Part shown: piece by piece, positions 6,542 through 12,376 of the stretch
Numbering within the stretch: the first letter of the stretch is position 1
How the letters are laid out: the number at the start of each line of letters is the position of its first letter
From: DATBDM01 sp036269915
GTDB lineage: Bacteria; Actinomycetota; Thermoleophilia; Solirubrobacterales; Solirubrobacteraceae
Assembly: GCA_036269915.1 (NCBI GenBank)
Contig: DATBDM010000016.1
Coordinates: 1-16,880 of the forward strand
Direction: 5' to 3'
Length of the DNA stretch: 16,880 nt
The notes under the pieces: generated by a model
The model's database searches: none
The model's input: the letters and a program-made list of their open reading frames with translations, nothing else
Told to the model about the DNA's origin: nothing
Translations under genes and position numbers: made by a program

Positions 6542-7465
6542 ATGGCACGGGTCTTCGTCACGCGGGCGCTTCCGTTCGAGGCGCTGGACCGCCTGCGGGC
6601 GGCGCACGACGTCGACGTCTGGCCCGCCACGGACCCGCCGTCGCCGAGCGAGCTGCGCGAGCGGGCGGCCGGCGCGGACGCCCTGCTGACCATGCTCACC
6701 GACCGCGTCGACGCGGAGCTGCTCGACGGGATCCCCCAGCTGCGGGCGGTCGCGAACATGGCCGTCGGCACCGACAACATCGACCTCGAGGCCGCGCGCG
6801 ACCGCGGCATCGCGATCGGCAGCACGCCCGGCGTGCTGACCGACGCCACCGCGGACCTCGCGATGGCGCTCATCCTCGCGGTCACCCGGCGGCTGCCCGA
6901 GGGGCAGGCGCGCGTGCGCGAGGGTCGCTGGGGACCGTGGCAGCCGGCCCAGGACCTCGGCGCCGACCTGGCCGGCGCGACGCTGGGTGTCGTCGGCTTC
7001 GGGCGCATCGGCCGGGCGCTCGCCACGCGGGCGGCAGCGTTCGGGATGCAGATCGTTCACACCGCGCGCTCCTCGGGCGTCACCCTGGACGAGCTGCTCG
7101 GCTGCGCTGACGTCGTCTCGCTCCACGTGCCGCTTTCACCTGCCACCCATCACCTGATCGACAGCGTGGCGCTCTCGCGCATGAAGCAGAGCGCCTATCT
7201 CGTCAACACCGCACGCGGCGGCGTCGTCGACCAGGACGCGCTGCGCGACGCGCTCCAGCGACGCCGGCTGGCGGGCGCCGCGCTCGACGTCACCGACCCC
7301 GAGCCGCTGCCCGCCGACGACCCGCTGCTGGACGCGCCCAACCTGATCGTGGTTCCACACATCGGATCCGCGACGGCGGGTACACGCGCCAGGATGGCGG
7401 CCATGGCGGTCGACAACCTGCTCGCGGCACTCGACGACCGGCCGATGCCCCACCCGGCCGGCTGA
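6542..7465 (+). CDS. D-2-hydroxyacid dehydrogenase (glyoxylate/hydroxypyruvate reductase type)
   Basis: This 307-residue NAD(P)-dependent enzyme of the D-isomer 2-hydroxyacid dehydrogenase family has the normal length. It carries the nucleotide-binding fingerprint GVVGFGRIGRAL, then HVPLSPATHHLID, the catalytic Arg in VNTARGGVVDQDAL, the Glu in DVTDPEPLP, and the catalytic His in VVPHIGSAT. The N-terminal half (VANMAVGTDNIDLEAARDRGI, STPGVLTDATADLAMALILA) is typical of glyoxylate/hydroxypyruvate reductases (GyaR type). It reduces a 2-oxoacid to the D-hydroxyacid or the reverse; the precise substrate is inferred. ATG at 6542 is preferred; ATG at 6533 would add three residues. The Ppx/GppA gene starts 1 nt after its stop, so they form an operon. 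Confidence 0.9.
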   Translation: MARVFVTRALPFEALDRLRAAHDVDVWPATDPPSPSELRERAAGADALLTMLTDRVDAELLDGIPQLRAVANMAVGTDNIDLEAARDRGIAIGSTPGVLTDATADLAMALILAVTRRLPEGQARVREGRWGPWQPAQDLGADLAGATLGVVGFGRIGRALATRAAAFGMQIVHTARSSGVTLDELLGCADVVSLHVPLSPATHHLIDSVALSRMKQSAYLVNTARGGVVDQDALRDALQRRRLAGAALDVTDPEPLPADDPLLDAPNLIVVPHIGSATAGTRARMAAMAVDNLLAALDDRPMPHPAG

Positions 7466-7466
7466 C

Positions 7467-8381
7467 GTGCACGTCGCCGTCGTCGACATCGGCTCGAACT
7501 CGACCCGGCTGCTCGTCGCGGACGTGCGCGACGGCAGCGTCACCGAGCTCGACCGGCGCACCGCCGTGACCCGGCTGGGCGAGGGCGTGGACGCGAGCGG
7601 CCGGCTCGGCGACGCCCCGCAGGAGCGCGTCTTCGCGACGCTGGCGGAGTACGCCGAGGCGATCGAGCGCCACCACTGCGAGCAGCGCGTCGCGGTGATG
7701 ACCTCCGCGGTGCGCGACGCGGCCAACGGGGCGGAGTTCGCCGCCGCGGTGCGCGAGCGCTTCGGGCTCGACGCGCGCACCCTGACCGGGGACGAGGAGG
7801 CGCGGCTGACCTACCTCGGCGCGACCGCCGGACGCAACGACGAGGCGCCGCGGCTGTTGATCGACATCGGCGGCGGCTCGACCGAGCTCGTCGTCGGCGT
7901 GCGCGACCGGGTGGAGTTCCACGTCTCCACCCAGGCCGGCGTGGTCCGTCACACCGAGCGTTACCTCGCCTCCGACCCGCCGCGACCGGAGGAGCTCGAG
8001 GCGCTGGCCGCCGACGTGCGCGGGGTGCTGGAGGCGGCCGTCCCGGACCCGGCCTCGCTCGGCGCGCGTGCCGCCGTCGCCGTGGCCGGGACCGCGACGA
8101 GCTGCGCGGCGATCGACCTCGAGCTCGACCCCTACGACCCGGGCCAGGTCGAGGGCCACGTGATGTCGCTCGACCGGCTCGGCGGGCTGCTCTCGCGGCT
8201 GTCGTCGATGCCGCTCGCCGAGCGCCGGACGATCCCCGGCCTGCACCCCGATCGCGCGCCGACGATCGTCGCCGGCGTCGTGATCCTCGCCCTGGTGCTG
8301 CGGCACTTCGGGCTCGACGCCACCGAGGTGTCCGAGCACGACATCCTCTGGGGCGCCGCGCTGGACGCCGCATCGGGGTGA
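7467..8381 (+). CDS. Ppx/GppA exopolyphosphatase-family phosphatase
   Basis: This 304-residue protein has the two hallmark phosphate-binding loops of the ASKHA-fold Ppx/GppA family: VVDIGSNSTRLLVADV at the N-terminus and LLIDIGGGSTELVVG about 130 residues later. VMTSAVRDAANG and the conserved end (SEHDILWGAALD) also fit. It is of the short form without the C-terminal HD-like domain, as in actinobacterial Ppx proteins. Expected roles are hydrolysis of inorganic polyphosphate and/or pppGpp in the cytoplasm, linking phosphate storage to the stringent response. Which substrate dominates cannot be told from sequence. The start is GTG at 7467, immediately after the dehydrogenase stop (1-nt gap), without an independent promoter. 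A strong hairpin about 220 bp downstream probably ends the transcript. Confidence 0.9.
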   Translation: MHVAVVDIGSNSTRLLVADVRDGSVTELDRRTAVTRLGEGVDASGRLGDAPQERVFATLAEYAEAIERHHCEQRVAVMTSAVRDAANGAEFAAAVRERFGLDARTLTGDEEARLTYLGATAGRNDEAPRLLIDIGGGSTELVVGVRDRVEFHVSTQAGVVRHTERYLASDPPRPEELEALAADVRGVLEAAVPDPASLGARAAVAVAGTATSCAAIDLELDPYDPGQVEGHVMSLDRLGGLLSRLSSMPLAERRTIPGLHPDRAPTIVAGVVILALVLRHFGLDATEVSEHDILWGAALDAASG

Positions 8382-8646
8382 GGAAGATCCCCCGCGTTGG
8401 ACGGGTGTTCGATTGCAGCCATTGACTCGATGTCGCTTTACTCGGATCTGTCGGAGAAGGGCGGTCGTGCCTCCCGCCGCCGTCCCTCTTTCGACACATA
8501 GGTCCGGGCGATGCCGCATCATCGGCGCCTCCCGCCGTCCGGGCCACCCATAACCGGTCCCCCAAGGCACGTACCCCTGCCCGTCCTGACGGGACCACCT
8601 CGAAGCCGCCCGCCCCGCCGCGGGCGGCTTCACTTAACGCGCGGCC
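8382..8646. other. Intergenic region with possible RNA structure
   Basis: These 265 bp between two convergent genes hold no convincing coding region; the long frames crossing it are shadows of the neighbours. GTCCGGGC occurs at 8502-8509 and 8537-8544; as RNA the two copies can pair with each other (8 bp including two G-U). Between them GCCG and CGGC can form an inner stem. The base composition here is more mixed than in the flanking genes. I do not recognise a known riboswitch or small RNA. Confidence 0.35.
8602..8631. terminator. Strong hairpin terminator between convergent genes
   Basis: GAAGCCGCCCGC (8602-8613) and GCGGGCGGCTTC (8620-8631) form a perfect 12-bp GC-rich stem with a 6-nt loop, 15 nt past the end of the IlvG-like gene. 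There is little of a T-tract on either side, as is common for actinobacterial terminators. It most likely ends the minus-strand transcript and may also stop the plus-strand ppx transcript. Confidence 0.75.
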
Positions 8647-10287
8647 TCAGGCCAGGTTCGCCGACCGCGGATAGGCGACCGACGGGTCGGTGAGCACGTT
8701 GACGAGCGCGGGGCCTCCGCGGTGGGCCAGCGCGCGATCGAGCGCGCCGCGGAGCTCGTCCGGAGCGCGCACGAGCTCGCCGTGGCCGCCGAGCGCCTCG
8801 ACCACCTGGTCGTAGCGCGTCTCGGGCCGCAGCTCGGCCGCGACCGAGTAGCCGTAGAGGAACTCCATCGGGTGCTTCTCGAGCGCCCAGATGCCGTTGT
8901 TGCCCATCACCCCGACGATGTGGACGCCGTGGCGCGCGAGCGTGTCGAACTCCATGCCCGAGAAACCGAAGGCACCGTCGCCGAGCAGCAGCACGACCTG
9001 GCGCTCGGGATGCGCGAGCTTGGCCGCGAGCGCGTAGCCCGGCCCGCTGCCGAGGCAGCCGAACGGCCCCGGGTCCAGCCAGCAGCCGGGCTCGTAGGAG
9101 CTGATCATGCGGCCGGCGTAGGAGACGTAGTCGCCGCCGTCGCCGACGACGATCGCGTCGCGGTCGAGCACCTCGGCGAGCCCGGCGTACACGCGCATGG
9201 GATGCAGCGGGGCGCGGTCGTCGGCGAGCAGGTCGCGCTCGCCCGCGCGCTTGGCGTCCTCCATCTCGCGCAGGTGCGCGACCCACTCGCGGGTGCCGCC
9301 GCCGGTCGCTCCCGCGAGCGCGCGCAGCGTGCCCGGCACGTCGCCGTAGAGCTCGGCGGCGACGGCACGCGGGTGCTCGCGGCCCGGCTCGGCCACGTCG
9401 ATCGCGACGATGTCGGTCTCCTCCCCGAAGGCGCCGCCGAAGCCCAGCCGGAAGTCCATGGGCACGCCGATGACCAGCGCGACGTCGGCCTCCTTGAGGC
9501 CGGCGCTCCGGGCGCGCGAGAAGAACAGCGGATGGTCGGCCGGGACGCACCCGCGCGCGAGGCCGTTGAGGAAGACCGGGATGCCGAGCGCCTCGGCGAC
9601 CTCCACGAGCGCGGTCTCGCCGCGGCCCCAGTAGAGGTTCGTCCCGGCCATGATCACCGGCCGCTCGGCCGCCCGCAGCAGCGCGGCGGCGCGGTCGAGC
9701 GCGGCGGCGTCGGCGGTGGCGGTCCGCACCGGCGGTGCCGCCCACGGCTCCGCCTCGGGCGCCTCCATGAAGACGACGTCGAGCGGGAAGTCCAAAAACG
9801 CCGGCCCGGTGTGCGGCGTGCGGACGGCCTGCCAGGCGTCGTCGAGCAGGCCGGGGATCTCGGCGGTCGCCGCCGGGGTCGCGGCGAGCTTGACCAGCGG
9901 GCGGACGAACGGGACATGGTCGATCTCCTGCAGCGAGCCCTGGCCCCACCGCATCGCGGGCGCGCGGCCACCGAGCACGAGCACCGGGGAGTTGTTCTGC
10001 TGCGCGGAGGCGATCGCGCTCATGCCGTTGGTCACGCCCGGGCCGGCGGTGAGCGCGGCGACGCCCGGCTCGCGCGTGACCTTCGCCCAACCCTCGGCGG
10101 CGAACGTGGCGGTCGCCTCGTGGCGGACGTCGACGATGTCGATGCCCTCCTCGCGGCAGCCGTCGTAGATCGAGAACAGGTGCCCGCCGGACAGCGTGAA
10201 GAGCGTGCTCACGCCGTAGTCCTTGAGGCGGCGGGCGACCAGGCGGCCGCCGTGCAGCGTCGTCGTCTCGGACGGAGAGGTGGTCAT
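8647..10287 (-). CDS. ilvG: Acetolactate synthase-like ThDP-dependent enzyme (IlvG type)
   Basis: This 546-residue protein has the three-domain layout of thiamine-diphosphate enzymes. The N-terminal Pyr domain carries the catalytic Glu E57 (VRHEATATFAAEGWAKVT). The central domain runs from about 195 to 330. The PP domain has the Mg/ThDP motif from GDG (436-438, LLGDGAFGFSGMEFD) to N463-N464 (GNNGIWALEKH). From memory it is strikingly close to mycobacterial IlvG (Rv1820), including the HGGRL...RRLK start, TLSGGHLFSIYDGCREEGI, GSLQEIDHVPFV and the end VLTDPSVAYP. Acetolactate synthase would condense two pyruvates, or pyruvate with 2-oxobutyrate, for branched-chain amino acids. The biosynthetic role of this paralogue is uncertain, no IlvN regulatory subunit is adjacent, and other decarboxylase or lyase activities are possible. 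The ATG at 10287 lies 8 nt after a TANNNT -10. Confidence 0.85.
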   Translation of the reverse strand: MTTSPSETTTLHGGRLVARRLKDYGVSTLFTLSGGHLFSIYDGCREEGIDIVDVRHEATATFAAEGWAKVTREPGVAALTAGPGVTNGMSAIASAQQNNSPVLVLGGRAPAMRWGQGSLQEIDHVPFVRPLVKLAATPAATAEIPGLLDDAWQAVRTPHTGPAFLDFPLDVVFMEAPEAEPWAAPPVRTATADAAALDRAAALLRAAERPVIMAGTNLYWGRGETALVEVAEALGIPVFLNGLARGCVPADHPLFFSRARSAGLKEADVALVIGVPMDFRLGFGGAFGEETDIVAIDVAEPGREHPRAVAAELYGDVPGTLRALAGATGGGTREWVAHLREMEDAKRAGERDLLADDRAPLHPMRVYAGLAEVLDRDAIVVGDGGDYVSYAGRMISSYEPGCWLDPGPFGCLGSGPGYALAAKLAHPERQVVLLLGDGAFGFSGMEFDTLARHGVHIVGVMGNNGIWALEKHPMEFLYGYSVAAELRPETRYDQVVEALGGHGELVRAPDELRGALDRALAHRGGPALVNVLTDPSVAYPRSANLA

Positions 10288-10295
10288 GGCGCGGG

Positions 10296-10318
10296 ACCCT
10301 ACCCCCCGCTCGGGGGGT
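10296..10318 (-). promoter_or_regulatory. Leaderless promoter with palindrome for the IlvG-like gene
   Basis: Minus strand -10 TAGGGT (10301-10296) ends 8 nt before the ATG at 10287. Directly upstream, in the -35/-10 spacer, lies the perfect 18-bp palindrome ACCCCCCGCTCGGGGGGT (10301-10318), a candidate operator. The -35 (GCTCGC) is poor, which suggests an activator or another sigma factor may be needed. Operator function is inferred. Confidence 0.5.
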
Positions 10319-10357
10319 GCGAGCCGCGCAGCGGGTGCGCGAGAGCGGCGGCGCCTC

Positions 10358-10363
10358 TAGCGT
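10358..10363 (+). promoter_or_regulatory. Possible -10 box before the 59-residue gene
   Basis: TAGCGT fits TANNNT and lies 23 nt before the ATG at 10387, leaving room for the strong Shine-Dalgarno AAGGAGG at about 10372-10378. No good -35 is seen. Confidence 0.35.
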
Positions 10364-10386
10364 CGCCGGGCAAGGAGGTGGTGCCC

Positions 10387-10566
10387 ATGGCCAGCGATCC
10401 CCGCACCCCGCGCACGATCCCGAGCGACCCCTACGCCGACCTCGACCTGCTCCTCGCCGAGAACGACCGCGAGGACCGGTTCCTGTCCCCCGCGCCGCGC
10501 CCCGACGCGCCCGAGGGCCAAGAGGCCATCGACGAGCAGATCCTCGCGGGTCTCGTCAGTCCCTAG
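10387..10566 (+). CDS. Small acidic hypothetical protein (59 aa)
   Basis: A 59-residue protein rich in Asp, Glu and Pro, with no hydrophobic segment and no recognised domain. The start is well supported: ATG at 10387 follows an almost perfect Shine-Dalgarno (AAGGAGGTGG) at the right spacing, the best ribosome-binding site in the window. The sequence (DPYADLDLLLAENDRED, then EAIDEQILAGL) suggests short amphipathic helices in an otherwise disordered, strongly acidic chain. It runs divergently from the IlvG-like gene and convergently with the DsbA-fold gene, with a 6-bp gap between stops. It could be a small regulator or protein partner, but I have no basis for naming a function. Confidence 0.65.
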   Translation: MASDPRTPRTIPSDPYADLDLLLAENDREDRFLSPAPRPDAPEGQEAIDEQILAGLVSP

Positions 10567-10572
10567 CTCGGC

Positions 10573-11226
10573 CTAGCGAGCCGCTGCGGCGTGCATGCGC
10601 GCCGCGGCCGCTGCGTCGCCGACGCGCTCCTCGCCCCAGAACAGCGCGCGTCCGACCGACAGCGCCGGGAGCCGGTCGGCGCCCGAGGCGAGCATCCGGC
10701 GGCCCGCCGCCTCGAGTGCGCCATCGCGGCCATGGTCGCGCGCCGCGGCCAGCGCCTCGTCGAGCGCGAGCCCGGCGGCCGCGGCCGCCTCGGCGAGGAT
10801 CTCCGGATCCTCGAGATCGAAGCCGCCGCAGTAGGCCAGCCGGCCCGCGGCGAGGGCGAAGGCCGCGCCGCGGCCGCGCTCGGACGCGAGCGAGGCGACG
10901 CGCATCGCCGCCGGGACCTCGTCGGGGAAGCGGTCGGGCCAGATGAGCGGCATGCGCAGCTGCGCGGCGCGCTCCTCGACCGCGCGGCGCATCCGCCGCG
11001 CGCCGGCGCCGTCGCCGTCGAGCGAGCCGCGCCGCAGAGCGGTGCCGCTGGCCGGCGTCCAGACGACCGCGTCGAATGCGCGGTCCACGCGCTCGGCCGC
11101 GAGATACGTGAACGGGCATGCGAGGTCGAAGAGGAACTCCGCCCGCATCGCCCCGGCTCGCGAGGGTGCGCAGCGGCTCCCGCGCCGCCGTGCTCGTCGC
11201 TCTGCGAGCTGGATCACCTCGCCCAT
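10573..11226 (-). CDS. DsbA/HCCA-isomerase thioredoxin-fold protein
   Basis: This 217-residue protein shows the DsbA-family fold as seen in 2-hydroxychromene-2-carboxylate isomerases. An opening strand and active-site helix read FLFDLACPFTYLAAERV (about residues 31-47), an all-helical insert follows (AMRVASLASERGRGAAFALAAGRLAY), and the end has the cis-Pro region RLPALSVGRALFWGEERV. Only one Cys stands at the active site (CPFT), so it is unlikely to be a CxxC oxidoreductase; an isomerase or glutathione/thiol-transfer role is more plausible. No signal peptide is seen. The ATG at 11226 adds a basic leader (MGEVIQLAERRARRR) before the fold; the ATG at 11148, right before the first strand, is an alternative start. 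Confidence 0.72.
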   Translation of the reverse strand: MGEVIQLAERRARRRGSRCAPSRAGAMRAEFLFDLACPFTYLAAERVDRAFDAVVWTPASGTALRRGSLDGDGAGARRMRRAVEERAAQLRMPLIWPDRFPDEVPAAMRVASLASERGRGAAFALAAGRLAYCGGFDLEDPEILAEAAAAAGLALDEALAAARDHGRDGALEAAGRRMLASGADRLPALSVGRALFWGEERVGDAAAAARMHAAAAR

Positions 11227-11334
11227 CGATTACCCGCTTCCATTTCCGTCGTCGAAACCGTGCCCTGCGCTCCTCATCGGCGCATCGGCTCGAAGTCCTG
11301 AACGCAACTGGGCAGGGAAAATTGCGCAGATCGG

Positions 11335-11347
11335 GCTCGAGTCGAGC
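11335..11347. repeat. Inverted repeat upstream of the HxlR gene
   Basis: GCTCGA (11335-11340) and TCGAGC (11342-11347) form a 13-bp inverted repeat around one central G, in the 239-bp non-coding gap between the DsbA-fold and HxlR-type genes. It could be an operator for the regulator that follows. Nothing else clear is seen between 11227 and 11418. Confidence 0.3.
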
Positions 11348-11418
11348 AAGTGTCCGATTCCGGTCACCGCCCCAGGGGATTCACCCCAATTCGGTCCACG
11401 AAAGCCCGGAACAGCGGG

Positions 11419-11459
11419 TATGCTCGGCTTTCCCCCGTCCTTCCGCCCCAGAAGGCAGG
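11419..11459 (+). promoter_or_regulatory. -10 and Shine-Dalgarno of the HxlR gene
   Basis: TATGCT (11419-11424) is a good TANNNT -10, which predicts transcription from about 11431. A Shine-Dalgarno-like GAAGGCAGG (11451-11459) follows and ends 6 nt before the ATT at 11466. No good -35 is seen. These elements help place the start of the HxlR gene, which lacks a canonical start codon here. Confidence 0.45.
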
Positions 11460-11465
11460 CCCGCT

Positions 11466-12164
11466 ATTCCGCCCGTACCGCCACCCAAGCGACACCCGTA
11501 CGACCAGTGGTCACCGGATGCCCGAGCCCTGGATCTCGTCGGCGACAAGTGGACGCTGCTGATCGTGCGTGACCTCGCGGCCGGTCCTCGCCGCTTCGTC
11601 GAGCTCCAGCGGGTGCTGCCCGGCATCTCGACCGAGCAGCTGCGCTCGCGGCTGAACCGGATGGTCGCCGACGGGCTGCTCACGCGCCAGCGCTACCGCG
11701 AGGTGCCGCCGCGCGTGGACTACGAGCTGACGGAGCGCGCGCGGGAGCTGATGCCGGTGCTCGGCGCGCTCGGGCGCTGGGGGTTCGACTGGGCCTGGAG
11801 CGCCCCCCGCGAGGGCGAGGCGATCGACGTCGGGGCCGTGCTCCGGCTGGCGCCCGGCATGCTCGCCCCGCCGGACTCGCTCACCGGGCGGCTCGCCTGC
11901 GTCGTCGAGCGCCGCGAGGCGACCGAGGGCGCCGGCCAGCGGCGCTACGTGCTGGTCGCCGACGGCGGCCGTGTCGAGATCATCGAGCGCGATGCGCCCG
12001 GCGAGCCCGACGCGACGGTCACCGGCAGCGAGGAGGCCTGGGTCCGGGCGCTGGGTCCGGACGGTGACACGAGCGGCCTCGAGATCGGCGGCGACCGCCG
12101 GCTCGCCGAGGAGCTGCTCAACGGCTTCACGGCCATCGCGGGCCGCCGCGCCGCAGCGGCGTAG
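11466..12164 (+). CDS. HxlR-family regulator with C-terminal SCP2-like domain
   Basis: From the proposed ATT start the protein is about 232 residues. The N-terminal winged helix is a clear HxlR domain: DARALDLVGDKWTLLIVRDLAAGPRRF, LQRVLPGISTEQLRSRLNRM, DGLLTRQRYREVPPRVDYELTERARELMPVL. A C-terminal part of about 100 residues (VLVADGGRVEIIERDAPGEPDATVTGSEEAW to LLNGF) resembles the SCP2 sterol/lipid-binding fold often fused to these regulators. It probably acts as a transcription regulator sensing a small lipophilic ligand. The domain must begin before 11500, yet no ATG or GTG lies in frame nearby; the nearest is TTG at 11322, upstream of the apparent -10. ATT at 11466, or GTA at 11475 where relatives may have GTG, fits the Shine-Dalgarno and family length. 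The start is uncertain; the domains are not. Confidence 0.82.
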   Translation: MPPVPPPKRHPYDQWSPDARALDLVGDKWTLLIVRDLAAGPRRFVELQRVLPGISTEQLRSRLNRMVADGLLTRQRYREVPPRVDYELTERARELMPVLGALGRWGFDWAWSAPREGEAIDVGAVLRLAPGMLAPPDSLTGRLACVVERREATEGAGQRRYVLVADGGRVEIIERDAPGEPDATVTGSEEAWVRALGPDGDTSGLEIGGDRRLAEELLNGFTAIAGRRAAAA

Positions 12165-12182
12165 ACCGTCGTCCGACTCGAG

Positions 12183-12266
12183 TGCCCGGGGTGGGACTCG
12201 AACCCACACGCTCTCTCGAGCAACGGCTTTTAAGGCCGCGGCGTCTACCGATTCCGCCACCCGGGC
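12183..12266 (-). tRNA. tRNA-Leu (UAA)
   Basis: An 84-nt class II tRNA with a long variable arm. The acceptor stem GCCCGGG/CCCGGGC is a perfect 7 bp, the D-arm has the Leu-like GGCGGAATCGGTAGACGC, the anticodon loop CTTAAAA gives UAA, and the T-arm has GGGTTCGAGTCCC. The discriminator is A73 and CCA is not encoded. It reads UUA (and by wobble UUG), the rarest Leu codons in a genome this GC-rich. Confidence 0.95.
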
Positions 12267-12282
12267 GCACCATCCCCGAGCG

Positions 12283-12288
12283 ATCGTA
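12283..12288 (-). promoter_or_regulatory. Possible -10 box of tRNA-Leu
   Basis: Minus-strand TACGAT (TANNNT) ends 16 nt before the tRNA 5' end, much like the -10 of the tRNA-fMet gene. The -35 at 17-nt spacing (CCCTGA) is weak. Confidence 0.4.
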
Positions 12289-12324
12289 GTCGCCGCTACC
12301 CTGGCTCAGGGCGCAACTTCCTGC

Positions 12325-12344
12325 CCGCTGGCGAGTTCCAGCGG
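12325..12344 (+). other. Hairpin in the putative 5' leader of the sigma gene
   Basis: CCGCTGG (12325-12331) and CCAGCGG (12338-12344) form a perfect 7-bp stem with a CGAGTT loop, extendable past a small bulge to GCCC/GGGC. It lies between a possible -10 (TACCCT, 12297-12302) and the start codon of the sigma factor gene. A smaller hairpin (CCCTG/CAGGG, 12299-12311) overlaps that -10. It may be an attenuator or mRNA structure; no known class is recognised. Confidence 0.35.
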
Positions 12345-12376
12345 CGGGCCCTTCACGCGCGCGCCCGCTCTCGGAC

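Noticed and set aside
8382..8601. Known riboswitch (c-di-GMP, ydaO/c-di-AMP) or SRP/6S RNA in the intergenic gap
   Set aside because: None of the conserved cores I know of is recognisable there.
7290..8633. Long minus-strand open frame (447 codons) opposite the dehydrogenase end and ppx
   Set aside because: Arg/His/Gly-rich composition with no domain; it is the antisense shadow of two well-supported genes, a usual effect of high GC.
8722..10386. Plus-strand open frame extending the 59-residue gene far upstream
   Set aside because: The upstream part is the antisense of the IlvG-like gene; the strong Shine-Dalgarno directly before ATG 10387 sets the start.
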